Assembly: GCF_958298935.1 (NCBI RefSeq)
Contig: NC_084927.1
Span: 11,002,001 to 11,066,000, forward strand
Direction of reading: 5' to 3'
Length of the DNA: 64,000 nt
From: Phragmites australis
Taxonomy: Eukaryota > Streptophyta > Magnoliopsida > Poales > Poaceae
The stretch's first letter is position 1, and each line of letters starts with the position of its first letter. A model generated the notes under the pieces. It did no database searches. It saw nothing but the letters and a program-made list of their open reading frames with translations, and was not told where the DNA came from. This document shows positions 22,402 through 32,579 of this stretch, piece by piece. The position numbers and the translations under genes were made by a program.

Positions 22402-23774
22402 ATCTCCCCCATGATGAGTGCATTGACAACCCGTGAAGCACGACAACCCTTGAAGCACGAAGATTTTGGTTTGAAGAAATTAAAAGAAGATAAGTTCATC
22501 CAAGTGACCAAAAACTCGAGAAAGAGCAAAATATGTCACTTGGCATAAGAAAGGTTGCAAAAGCCCTAAGAGAGGCAAAGACGAGCCAAAAACCTTAAAA
22601 AAGCAAGAAAAACTCAAAAACCCAAAAACACATGCTCCTCCTTGATGATTGCATATATTCCATTTTTTTCTTTCATTTCTAGATAAATGCAATTTTCTCC
22701 GCCAATGTTGAATATTTGTTCATAATATCTTTGGGCATATTTTCTCCCCCTTTGGCAATACAAACATCAAGGATACAAGACTATACAAAGATGTGCAAAT
22801 GAAATGCAAGCCTACAAAGCTTCTTATATAGATCACAAAGCACTTGCAAAGACTAGAGATGTCAAAGCACTTGGAGGAGTAAACAATATAACTCAAAAGA
22901 GACAAAGTGAGTTCATGTCACAAGCACCGGGAGTGAAGCAAGTTTTGATCATGCTGTTCAATTATCCAAAATATGTCACCACAAAAGCATCCACAGTTTT
23001 ATGATCAGTGCAAAGATTAGAGAAAGTAGTGCTACGTCAAGTTTAAACTAGGCAACCAAGTTCAACCCAACGGGCTATGCAAACACCCACATATCAATCC
23101 AAGCCTTAGTTTGACAACATGAAAAACAACATTCTTAGCACATTAAAAGGCACAAGTTAACTTTCTCATTTGATCATTTAACTATCCTCAAGTGAGTTTT
23201 AAGCAACCATGGGTTCACTTCTTTGGCAAACTACATGAAGCCTTAAGTCACCGTATTGGATTCAATTTTAGCTCAAAACTTGATCATTCATTTTATTGAC
23301 TCACAAGGGTTAATCATAGGCTAAACATTTACATAGACAAAGGTTAAAGACTCCAATCTACTGAACTAAACAAAGTGGCTTAGCACAAGCTTTTCACAGA
23401 AATAACCCTAATTTAAGCATTGGTCAAGCTAAAACAAACACTCAAGGGTGACAAGAGATTATGTTCACATTTCAAATTCATTCTTAGAAAATACAAGCTT
23501 ACTCAACAGATTTTATGCCATGTTTTAATAAGAGCTTAAGTTTGCACAAATTGTTATACATCCACTACATTAGCACAAATTCACAACTAGTACAAGAAAG
23601 TGCAAAGAACATATAAGTGGAGCTTGCTAACATGATTATCTTATAAAAATACTATGCAATGCAAATGCAATAAAAGTAGGATAGAGTTTGTACAAAGGCA
23701 ACTCCACCTCACATAATGCCATAGGGATGACACACACCAAGCTCTCCCCTCAGAAAGGCAAACCTTGTTGCATC
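22402..23774. other. copia 3' non-coding region and purine tract
   Basis: Between the pol stop and the 3' LTR lie about 1.4 kb without coding signal, AT-rich and rich in CACAAG words. The purine tract that primes second-strand synthesis (minus strand CATGGGGGAGA) lies at 22402-22415. Confidence 0.6.
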
Positions 23775-25200
23775 TCAATGCTTGGTAAAGATATCGGCTA
23801 GCTGGTGTTGGGTATCTATGTAGCTCAACTCAATATCTCCCTTCTCATTATGGTCTCTTAGAAAGTGGAATCTCACATCTATGTGTTTGGTTCTGGAGTG
23901 TTGAACTGGGTTATTAGCTAAGCTTATGGAACTCGTGTTGTCACAAAAAAGTGGCACACTCTTAAAATCTAACCCAAAATCCTTCAAGGTAGCAACCATC
24001 CACAAAATCTGTGAGCAGCAGCTACCAGTAGCTACATATTCAGCTTCAGTAGTAAACTGTGCAATGCTAGACTGCTTGCGAGAAGACCAACACACAAGAG
24101 AAGTACCTAAGAAATGGCAAGTACCAAAAGTACTCCTCTTATCAATTCTACACCAAGCAAAATTTGCATCCGAAAAGCCACGAAGAGAAAGTGAAGAGGA
24201 TGCAAAAAACCAAAGATCATACTCGAGAGTGTGCTTGAGATACCTCATAATGCGTTTCACCGCTTGACGGTGAGACGCCCTCAGTGAAGCATGGATGCGA
24301 GTACACAAGCAAATGGTGAAGTGGATGCCGGGTCTTATCGCTGTCAGGTATAGGAGGGAGTCGATCATGCTCCTGTACTCCCGCTGGTCCACCTCCTCGC
24401 CATCTTCATCTGGATCAAGCACGGTCGAGGTAGCCATCGGTGTCGCCAATGGCTTTGCATCGCTCATGTCGAACTTCTTCAGCAAATCATTGGTGTACTT
24501 CATTTGATGCACGAATATACCTTGCTTGCATTGCTTGATTTGGAGCCCAAGGAAGAAGTTGAGCTCGCCCATCATCGACATCTCGAACTCTATACTCATA
24601 GTTTCTACAAACTTGGCCACAAGTGCATGAGAAGAGCCACCAAAAATGATATCATCAATGTAAATCTGAACAAGTAATAAATCATTGCCATACTTGAGAG
24701 TGAACAAATTTTTATCAGCTGACCCCATCACATACCCATGCCCTAGCAAGAAAGACCTAAGCCTATCATACTAAGCCCTATATGCCTGCTTAAGCCCATA
24801 CAAATCTTTCTGAAACTTATATACTCTATGAGGGTATATGAGATGCTCAAAGCCTGGGGGTTGCTTGATATAGATCTCTTCCTCTATGAAACTATTTAGG
24901 AAAGCACTCGTGATATCCATTTGATACAGCTTGAAACATCGGGATGCCGCAAATGCAAAGAAGATCCTAATAGCTTCTAGCCTAGCAAATGGTGCAAAGT
25001 TCTCTCCAAAGTCTATTCCTTCTACCTGAGTGGAACTTTGAGCTAAGTCTAGCCTTGTTTCTTACAACAGACCCATCCTCCCCTATTTGTTTTCGAAAAC
25101 CTATTTGGTGCCTATGGTGTGAACATTTGGGGGTGGCTCTACTAGGACCTAAACTTGGTTTCTTTCAAAGTTTTCAAGCTCTTCATGCATGGAATTGACC
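23775..25200 (-). pseudogene. pol: copia reverse transcriptase and RNase H
   Basis: RT motifs are YQMDITSAFLN and YKFQKDLYGLKQ (other frames near 24.8-24.9 kb), then in the long 324-codon frame (24749-23775) the catalytic block YIDDIIFG. RNase H follows with GFSDANFAWCRIDKRS and TTEAEYVA, then the C-terminal HIDVRFHFLRD. The YxDD aspartates are present, but a stop splits palm from fingers, so the protein cannot be made whole. Confidence 0.9.
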
Positions 25201-25570
25201 CAACTAGAATAAGATAAAGCATGTCCATCATCATGGGGCTCAAAAGAAGCAACAAATGCAGAATTAGTGAAATGAGCATGAGAAACATATTTGGACCTCA
25301 TTACCCTCTCACTAAGGTCACCGATCGTCAGCTGTGGGGGATATCACCGCTGAATGTGTTGAGGGGCTTCACGCTACGAGATGACCTCCCCCTCAAACAT
25401 TGTTGGTGCAGGCTCGAAAGTAGCTGAAGTGGAAGTAGAGGCTGCAGGACTCTCTGCTGGTGTTAAGGAGATAGGAACCAGCTCGGGAGCGAGTGTAGTA
25501 GTAGGAAGTAGTGGATCATCCTCGTCAACCCCGAAAGCTGGAAGGTCATTGTCCACAAAAATACTTTCGC

Positions 25571-26508
25571 TCATCTCCTGATCACTTGCACACTCAAAGA
25601 CAGGGTAGTACAAAGGGTTGATTCATCAAAGGTCACATCACATGACTCTATGATGGTGGTAGTGTCAAGATTAAAGACCATGTAAGAATGACCATGAAGA
25701 GAATACCCCAAGAAAGTGCCATCGAAAGAATGCAACTCGAACATGTCAAGATTGCCACACTTTAGGATGAAGCACCGACACCCAAAAACTCTCAAATGCG
25801 AAATCTTTGGCTTCCTCCCAAAACGTAACTCATAAGAAGTCAAATTCAAGATCGAGCTCAAGAAAATTTGATTGGAGATGTAGCACGCCTTGCTAATGGC
25901 CTTAGGCCAAAACTTCCTAGGAGTCCTATGCTCATCGAGCATTGTCCAAGCCATCTCCACCAAAGTGCAATTCTTCCTCCCAACCATGCCATTCTACTAA
26001 GGAACATGTGGGGCAGAAAATTGATGCTCAATGCCATACTCAAGATAGAAAGCATCAAAGAGATAGTTCCTGAACTCGGTGCCATTATCACTACGAATTG
26101 CTTTCAATGTACCAGAGAGTTCTTTGAACAATCTCAAAGCCAAGCTTCGAAAGTGTGAAAACACTTCATCCTTGCTCATAAGAAAGAAAACCAAGAGTAG
26201 CGAGAGAAATCATCAACAATGACAAGTACATACCACTTCTCACCCGCCGAACGAAAGCGAGAGGTACCAACAGTGTCCATATGGAGAAGTTCTCCCGGTC
26301 GTTCAGTCATCACTAGATTGACTGGTGGGTGAGAGGTGACAACCATCTTGCCATGCCGACAAGGAGCACAAACGAGGTTCTTCTCAAACTTGAGCTTGGG
26401 CAATCCTCGGATCAACACTAGGGAACTCAAACGAGTAAGCAAGTCAAAGCTCATATGCCCTAGCCTCCTATGCCACATCCAAAGCTCAGAAGAAGGTTGA
26501 GCAATCAA
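25571..26508 (-). pseudogene. pol: copia integrase
   Basis: The zinc-binding HHCC part is WMWHRRLGHMSFD then VCAPCRHGK. The catalytic core shows LHMDTVGTSRFRS (first Asp) and AIRSDNGTEFRN (second Asp), then, after a stop, QNGMVGRKNCTLVEMA, where the expected catalytic Glu position (NGVVERKN) reads Gly. VFGCRCFILK and LGYSLHGHSY are the usual copia C-terminal motifs. The missing Glu and two frame breaks mean it is dead. Confidence 0.9.
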
Positions 26509-28380
26509 AAAATGAGAAGAACCAAGGGACTCAGAAAAATCAACTCCAAAAACTCTCCCAACTCTGGAAATCTAGCAAATCAAAGCGCATGAAGAATCAA
26601 AAACTCAAGAAGTATCGTGTTTGAAACGCACTTCCAAGTCCTCATCCAGCAACTGAGATAATGAAAGCAAATTGTATCCCAGATGCTCCACTAAAGCCAC
26701 ATCCTTAAGAGTAAAACTCTCATTCACCCTTACATACATTTGGCTTTCACCCTTCCTTTCCGATCTCCCCCAAAGTAATGTACTCGTGCCACTTCATCGG
26801 GGTGAGGCTGGAGAACCATGATGTATCTCCGATCATATGGTGCGAACAACTGGAATCAATGAGCCACTTGTTCTCCTGGCCTCCGCCTGCCACCTACATG
26901 CGGGAAAAGTAGTAGGTGAATGGCTCAATACTGGAGTTAGTCATAAACTTCATGGGAACCTAGTACTGGGTGATCCATCCTGAAGCAGTAAAAGCAAGTG
27001 CATGCAAATCAACACTAGTACGCTGGGGGAAAGAACCACGAAAAGAAAAATATGGTCCACCAAAGTGCTGAAACTCAAAGCCTCTTACACGTGGATCAAA
27101 ACTATATAAGTCATGGTAAAATCCACAATGAACACCACCTCTAGGAAGAGACTGAAAAGCGCTAGAGACTCGTGGGTAGGAGTGATGAGAAGGCTCATGT
27201 ACACCAACAGAGGGGCGGTACATGTCCCGGGTACTCCACTCCCACTCACGTCGCTCATCCCTCCTACGGTGAAAGCAAAACCCAACCAAGTGACCATTTC
27301 TCTGGCAGTAGATGCAGTGGTAGCATCTCTCAGAAACTTAACTATGAGTCGGTCTAGGCTCTCTCACAGGGGCCCTCATCTGAGACTGTGAAGCTCTCTT
27401 GGGTTGTGGTGAAAGTTTCTTCTTGGTAGGCTGTGGTGTGGGTTTCTTCTTGTTGAGTTATGGTATGACATTGATTTTGGATTTCTTAGTTTCTAGGGTA
27501 CTAGATGTGGTGAAAATAGTCTTACTCTCCCCATTATAAGCCACCCACTCAAAACCCAACCCAAGAGCCAAACCCACCTTATTGGCACACATCTTGGTCT
27601 TGGCCAAGATCAAATTCATTTTTCCCTTGCCTTCTGAGCATTTCTCCACTAGAGAAAGGAGATACTCATTCTCGGCTAAAAGCTTCTCAACTTGCCCTCT
27701 AACCCAGATGAGTTTGTCCTGAAAGATGACGCAGGTGGGATAATTTGGCTGCACATCCTTCGAACTTCAAGCACTCTCCAATCTAGATTCTAACTCCTTG
27801 ATGCACATTGCTTTCAGTTCAACATCCTTTGCAAGCAAAAAGCAATTCATGCAGGCGCCTAAGAGAGTGGATCTAGACTCCTCCTTAGAGAGCTTCTTCT
27901 TAGCAGTCTCAAGTCGACTAGCAACTTGAGCATGCAAAGCCTGAAGCTCGGCAAGTTCTGTCATAACCACCAAATAACTCTCACACTCCTCATCATCATG
28001 CCTGGACCAAAGCAATGCAAGCTCAGAAGAAACAGACTCATACGTAGGACTAAGCTCCATCAACTCACACACAGCTTTCTTAAGTAACCTATCCTGGCTA
28101 ATGAGAGCATCATTCAAGGTATCGACTTGGATGGAAAGCTGGTCGTAGGAAGGTAGTACCTCAAAGGGATCAAGCTTGGGGTCGCTGTCGTTGTTGTCGT
28201 CTGCCATGAAGCAGAGACCGGTGAGGTCCTTGGCCTTCTTCTTTCTCTTCACTTGTGGTTCATCCTCCTCTGAGCTCTCCTCCACGCTTGAAGAGGTGTC
28301 GATATCGCTGAGAGCTACCACGAACGCCTTAGAAGCCACCTTGGTCGCCTTCTTGGCCGTCTTGTCGCGGTTCTTTTTGA
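26509..28380 (-). pseudogene. copia protease region and spacer between gag and integrase
   Basis: Near 26860 the minus strand reads WLIDSSCSHHMIGD, the aspartic protease site usually seen as WLIDSGCSRHMTGD. Around 27310-27230 is a Cys/His cluster CYHCIYCQRNGHLVGFCF followed by an Arg-rich tract. The frame 28339-27767 is acidic and coiled-coil-like (ELAELQALHAQVASRLETA), as in the spacer of this copia group. All parts are interrupted by stops. Confidence 0.7.
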
Positions 28381-29339
28381 AGAAGGGCTTCTAGTTCTTC
28401 TTCTTGTGCTTGTCGTGCTCGTGGTCGTGGTCTTCCTTCTTCTTGAGCTTGGGGCAGTCCACCTTGAAGTGGATGGTGTCATCACACTCAAAGCAGGCAC
28501 GAGAACTGCCCCTCCTCCGGTCTCGGTGGTTGTTGTTGAAGCGGGTGAATTTCTTCACGATCAGTGCAAGATCCTCTTCATCAAGCACATCCACCTGCTC
28601 CTTTGTGATAGAGACCAAAGAAGACAAAGCAAATTCACCGAATAAAGTGTTAGCACAAGAAACACTAGCTCCAGACTGGTTGCCACCGCTAGGTCTAGAA
28701 ACCAATGCCATGTTCTGAGATATTGGGTTTTCGAGACCAATCCGAGCCACCTTGGCTATCTCGATGGACTTGAGCTTGCTGAAGAGTTCATCACAAGTTA
28801 ACGTGCCATAACTTGATGACTCTTCAATGCTCGAGATCTTCACTTCCCATATGCTATAATCCAGAGCATAGAGAAGCTTGATCTCTCTCTCTCGTGGTCA
28901 GAATATGGCAAAACACCAGTTGATCGAAGATTGCTAACAATTCCATCAAAGCGAGCAAATATGGCAACCAAAGACTCTCTAGGGCCTTACACAAACATTT
29001 GATATTCTTGGTTGTATGTGTTTTGGCGTCTGGTCTTAATCTGATTAGTTCCTTCATGAAAGACACTCAGAGTAGTCCAGATCCCCGGGGCAATATAGAG
29101 GTGTTAAACCCTATCAAACTCATTCTGACTTAGGCTTGTGAATAAAATATTTCTAGCCTTGTTGTTGGCCTCATACTGCTCGATTTGAATCTGAGTCGTG
29201 CGAGCAGCAGGGATCTCGTAGTTTGAATCAACTACCTCCCAAATTGCACTTCCTTGGCTTAAGAGATAAGCCTCCATGCGCACCTTCCAGTAAAAAAATC
29301 ATGGCCATCAAACAGTGGAATCTTCCCACTTCTCTCCAT
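28315..29339 (-). pseudogene. gag: copia gag
   Basis: The start is MERSGKIPLFDGHDF at 29339, the standard first residues of grass copia gag. It continues in broken frames to EESSSYGTLTCDELFSKLKS and a CCHC zinc knuckle CFECDDTIHFKVDC (C-x2-C-x4-H-x4-C) near 28490, followed by a Lys/Asp/His tail. Gag would form the particle and bind the RNA. At least three frame breaks are present. Confidence 0.85.
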
Positions 29340-29388
29340 GTCACCTACGGATCACAAAACTGGTTAAGGTCAACAAGTGATCAAACCA

Positions 29389-29400
29389 GCTCTGATACCA
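29389..29400 (-). promoter_or_regulatory. copia primer-binding site
   Basis: Minus strand TGGTATCAGAGC is complementary to the 3' end of plant initiator-Met tRNA and lies two bases from the 5' LTR edge, as in most plant copia elements. Confidence 0.9.
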
Positions 29401-29402
29401 AT

Positions 29403-30838
29403 TGTAGGAACGAGATTGGCGACTGGATGGGAGATGAATAGGTGTCTCAATAAATTTCTTACGAAATCGATGATGTTCTTCTATTTGGATCACCCAACGC
29501 ACCTCAAAACTCAAGCGAAAGCAAAAATAAAGAGAAATTTTAACAAGAGAAAATCGAGACAACACAACTCTACAGATGGTATATGAACCATAGGTTTCAT
29601 TTATGATCAGCCCATGTGTCTTAGCACTCGAAAGATCACAACTTGCAAAGAAACAAGAAAATATGAATACCGAGCAACGAAACTCTCCAAGTTGATTTTC
29701 TAGAGGCAAGGGAATTTAAGACTCCATCACATAAGCATGTGTATGCGAATTTTATGCCTCTAGTAACGAGAAGAATGACCTCACAAGGTGCTGAAATTTC
29801 GGTCCAAAAATCAAAACCAGAAGTCGAAAAACATGCAAACTTGCAAGGGAACCAATAGAGGGAAACTAGAAGGAGGGGAATTCAAGCATATGCAAAAGTA
29901 TAAACTTTATTACTCAAAGAGATCAGCCATATTTTAGACGGATTACAAAGATTTATCTCTCAAAACTCTCATATATTACATAGGCTTATCTCCTATAAAA
30001 CCCTATCTCTAAGCTCTCAAATGGGTGACACAAGGGGGGTCATGTGGCTGGTTCAAACTCTCTTATAGCCCTATCCTCTAATTATAGGCCTAGGAAATTT
30101 GGCCCTTAAGTTTCCTAGTTTTTTCCTAAAATACCATTCTCTTGTAGTACACTCCTACTAACCATTAAGGGTATTTTGGTCAATTTTCTTCTCTATTCAT
30201 CAGATGGCTACGGCGTCTTCATGACTTAGCTTCGCCTCGACGCAAGCTTCACGATTGTGCCATATACTCCTCCAGTTCTCCTACAGTTTTGAGGCAAACC
30301 GCGAAACCGCCTACACGCTTCTCAAAACGTGACTCGCCAACTTCCTTACACCTTAAGCAAGCGCTTCGATGTTGACGCGTGTACTCCATCATGGGATCTA
30401 GACCACCGGAAAGTCTCTTCCACTTCCGATCCCTCGGACTGCCTTGTCACTTGCACCGGCATCCCCTTCACTTGACTTTTTTGGCACGTCATCTCCATCC
30501 GCCTTCTATGCTTTGCTTTACCTCCACGTGTTCAGCTAGAATCACCCTTGACTCCGTTCGGCCTCCTTGATCATCCGGCACCAACCACTCCGCTTGACCC
30601 CGATCATCGTGCCATCGACCGCTTAGTTACCTCCATCACCTGCTCACCATGAGACAAGCATACACATATCTTCAACTCTAATTTCAGTTAGTCCATAATC
30701 AATATGCTCAAATAAAATCATAAATCAATTCAAATCATATCAAAACTCATACAAAACCGAAGATCATCAAACCAAATAAATACCAATGTCAATCACTCAT
30801 CACAAGTAAATCAAGGTACATTTCAACTTAGTTTTAAA
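29403..30838 (-). repeat. copia 5' LTR
   Basis: Starts TGTAGGAACGAGATTGGC on the + strand. The far edge is eroded: the left LTR ends CTTGGTTTCTCA where this one has CTTAGTTTTAAA, so 30838 is approximate. It is about 30 bp shorter than the 3' LTR. Confidence 0.88.
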
Positions 30839-30949
30839 AAATAGTTTTCATAGATGGCCCGAAACCCCATGAGATTACGGCCTACTATGTTATATAAATC
30901 GTCTGAAAAAAACTTCGTGGGTGTCTAAAATAATTTTTTATAGTAGCGG
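30839..30949. repeat. CACTA-2 right terminal piece and TIR
   Basis: Sequence after the copia LTR continues the subterminal pattern (TTTTCATAGATGG, ATCGTCTGAAAAA) and ends in the TIR TTTTATAGTAGCG. It shows that the copia element was inserted into CACTA-2. Confidence 0.8.
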
Positions 30950-30993
30950 ATACACGTCGAAAAAAATGCCGGACACTCATGTCCCGGTAACAC

Positions 30994-31830
30994 TAGCGCT
31001 CTGTCCTGGTCCGTGGCAGTGGCCCGAGACTTCAACTTGATGTATCAAACCGAGGATATAAACAATGCCAACGTCGCCATGATGGGACGCTTCCGTTGGC
31101 TGTTGGACGACCTTGAGCTCAAGGAGGTCCCCTTGCTTGGCCGCCGCTATACACGGTCCAATGCACAGGAGGCTCCAACATTGGTGAAGCTTGATCGTGT
31201 TCTCTGCACAACGGATTGGGAGTTAATATCTATCCCGATTGCCTGCTGTAGAGTCACGCCACGAAGTGTCCGATCATTGTCCTTTACTTCTGGGGCTCAT
31301 GGACGGCATCAAAGGCAAGCGGCGATTCTATTTTGAAAATTTTTGGCCCAAACTTGCTGGCTTCCAGGAAGCAACAGGAAGCGAACGCTGCTTCATGGGA
31401 GGCACCAGTGAGCACCTCCTGTCAGCTCGAACGTTTCTCCATCAAGCTGAAAAGGCTCACCTGGGCTTTGACAGTCCTGAGGACATCGGACAGTTGGTCA
31501 CGTCAAGCTCCAGTTACAGCTGGCCAAAGAGATACTTCACCGCCTGAAAATTGCTCAATATTTGCGGACCCTTTCTTCTAATGAGGATTCGTTCATACTT
31601 GAGCTGAAGCGGCACTGCCTCGGGTTGGCATCACTCGAGAGAATAATTGCTCGCCTACGCTCTCCAATCGGTTGGCTGAAAGAGGGAGATACAAATACAT
31701 CCTTCTTCCACTTACAAGTGAGCTTCCGCAAATGGAAAAACTCCATTGCCAAGGTCCAAAATTGTGCTCAGATCGTGACTGTACAGGAGGACAAACACAA
31801 AGAGATCTACGACTTTTGCAAGTTCCAAGG
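30994..31830 (+). pseudogene. L1 LINE ORF2, endonuclease C-terminal half to RT border
   Basis: Continues the frame cut at 10967. ALCPGPWQW is followed by ARDFNLMYQTEDINNANVAM (GDFNLI motif, Gly lost), RRYTRSNAQEAPTLVKLDRV (the W of YTWSN replaced by R) and, in a shifted frame, VSDHCPLLLGL, the catalytic SDH motif of APE endonucleases. GWLKEGDTNTSFFH and IYDFCK, which precede the RT domain, end the LINE at about 31830. The RT itself is missing: the next sequence is CACTA-3. Confidence 0.85.
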
Positions 31831-31938
31831 GCCAGTCAATCATGAACAACAAGGCACGTAGGTTCAAGTACTTTTGTTTCTTCTCATCCCACACATGAAC
31901 CCCTTCTTTCCACAACATTGTAAGATCTTTCATCGGTG
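31831..31938 (-). pseudogene. TNP2: CACTA-3 TNP2 fragment left of the gypsy element
   Basis: The minus strand reads PMKDLTMLWKEGVHVWDE and KYLNLRALLFM then DWP, matching the TNP2 block EPLMEDMAKLWNEG to FVTINDYP. It joins the piece right of the gypsy element (DVFLQP at 42543-42565) when one TSD copy is removed. Its left border with LINE sequence is a bare junction without TIR, so CACTA-3 has lost its left half. Confidence 0.8.
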
Positions 31939-32533
31939 TGTCGAATATCTAACTATGGGGTATATGCGCATAAGGAATATATTATATACAAAAAGGGTAT
32001 GTACAACACATATTAAGAAGCTTTAGATATCACGAAACTGAATTAGCGGTACCTGATACACCCGGAATCACGGAAATACATATCAAGAAGGTTTCCTAAC
32101 TCAATATAATTAGTACTCAAAACCGATTTATCTACTTGGATGTCAAGGAAGACAACGCCCTATCAATCACGACTGAATAGGAGTCGGTACCCCACCCCTA
32201 TATAAGACAAAAAGACTGAGGGGAAGGACAACACACAAGGAAAACACAAAAAGAGAGAACTCAAGGCAAGCATCAAGACCCTAGCAGAGAAGATACTCAG
32301 CAACCTTAGCTTTAGGTTAGATCAGATCTGATATACTCTCTAACAGATTTAGCCCCATTGCTTGTACTCGAGATCATCAATATACGACAGCAACACCCCC
32401 ACAGGACGTAGGGTATTACTCCAATCGGAGGCTCGAACCTGTATACATCAATTGTCCCGTCTCGTGATTAATCCCTGCACTCGAAGGTACCCAGTCAATT
32501 TACGAACACAATGTTAGAAACTAATCTTCGATA
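31939..32533 (+). repeat. gypsy 5' LTR
   Basis: Starts TGTCGAATATCTAACT and ends TTCGATA, where the partner ends TTTGACA. It holds a TATA box CTATATAAGACA near 32200 and is followed at once by a primer-site-like GTTGGTGCGCCAGG. Confidence 0.92.
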
Positions 32534-32551
32534 GTTGGTGCGCCAGGTAAG
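32534..32551 (+). promoter_or_regulatory. gypsy primer-binding site region
   Basis: TTGGTGCGCCAGGTAAGAG follows the LTR directly, like the TTGGCGCGCCAGGTAGGGG seen in grass Tat elements. The exact tRNA is not assigned. Confidence 0.65.
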
Positions 32552-32579
32552 AGCCTTCTTCTACTTTGCAAGATTAATC

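Larger units (their letters stand above)
20936..30838 (-). mobile_element. Ty1/copia LTR retrotransposon, full length, decayed
   Basis: Two direct repeats of about 1.45 kb (20936-22401 and 29403 to about 30838) flank gag and pol read on the minus strand in the order gag, protease, integrase, RT, RNase H, which defines Ty1/copia. A primer site TGGTATCAGAGC (initiator-Met tRNA) lies beside the right LTR and a purine tract CATGGGGGAGA beside the left LTR. The left edge has TA in place of TG and the right edge is eroded, so no TSD could be confirmed (left flank CAAAA). It lies in the subterminal region of CACTA-2. All coding parts have stops or frameshifts. Confidence 0.93.
11636..30949 (-). mobile_element. 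CACTA element CACTA-2, related to CACTA-1, with nested insertions
   Basis: The left end CATTACTATAAAA (11636-11648) and right end TTTTATAGTAGCG (30937-30949) are diverged versions of the CACTA-1 ends. Sequence inside the right end (GGGTGTCTAAAATA) matches CACTA-1 (AGGTGTCTCGGAAAATA). Gene order on the minus strand is TNP2 (20178-18185), then the second ORF (15660 to about 12130). It contains Stowaway, hAT and copia insertions. No clear 3-bp TSD is seen; flanks GATGCACG and GATACACG are similar over 8 bp, which is not the normal CACTA length. It is clearly older than CACTA-1. Confidence 0.82.
10968..30993. mobile_element. TIR-bounded insertion in LINE ORF2, family unknown (own sequence 10968-11635 and 30950-30993)
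   Basis: The left edge reads GTGTTACCAGGATATGAGTG. The reverse complement of the right edge reads GTGTTACCGGGACATGAGTG, so 18 of 20 bases agree. Inside follows GTGTC/GACAC-rich sequence at both ends. The LINE endonuclease frame is interrupted exactly here. Its own sequence, without CACTA-2, is about 710 bp and non-coding, with a CTCC-rich part (11340-11580). I could not find a convincing target duplication, so the superfamily (hAT, Mutator or other) stays open. Confidence 0.6.
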
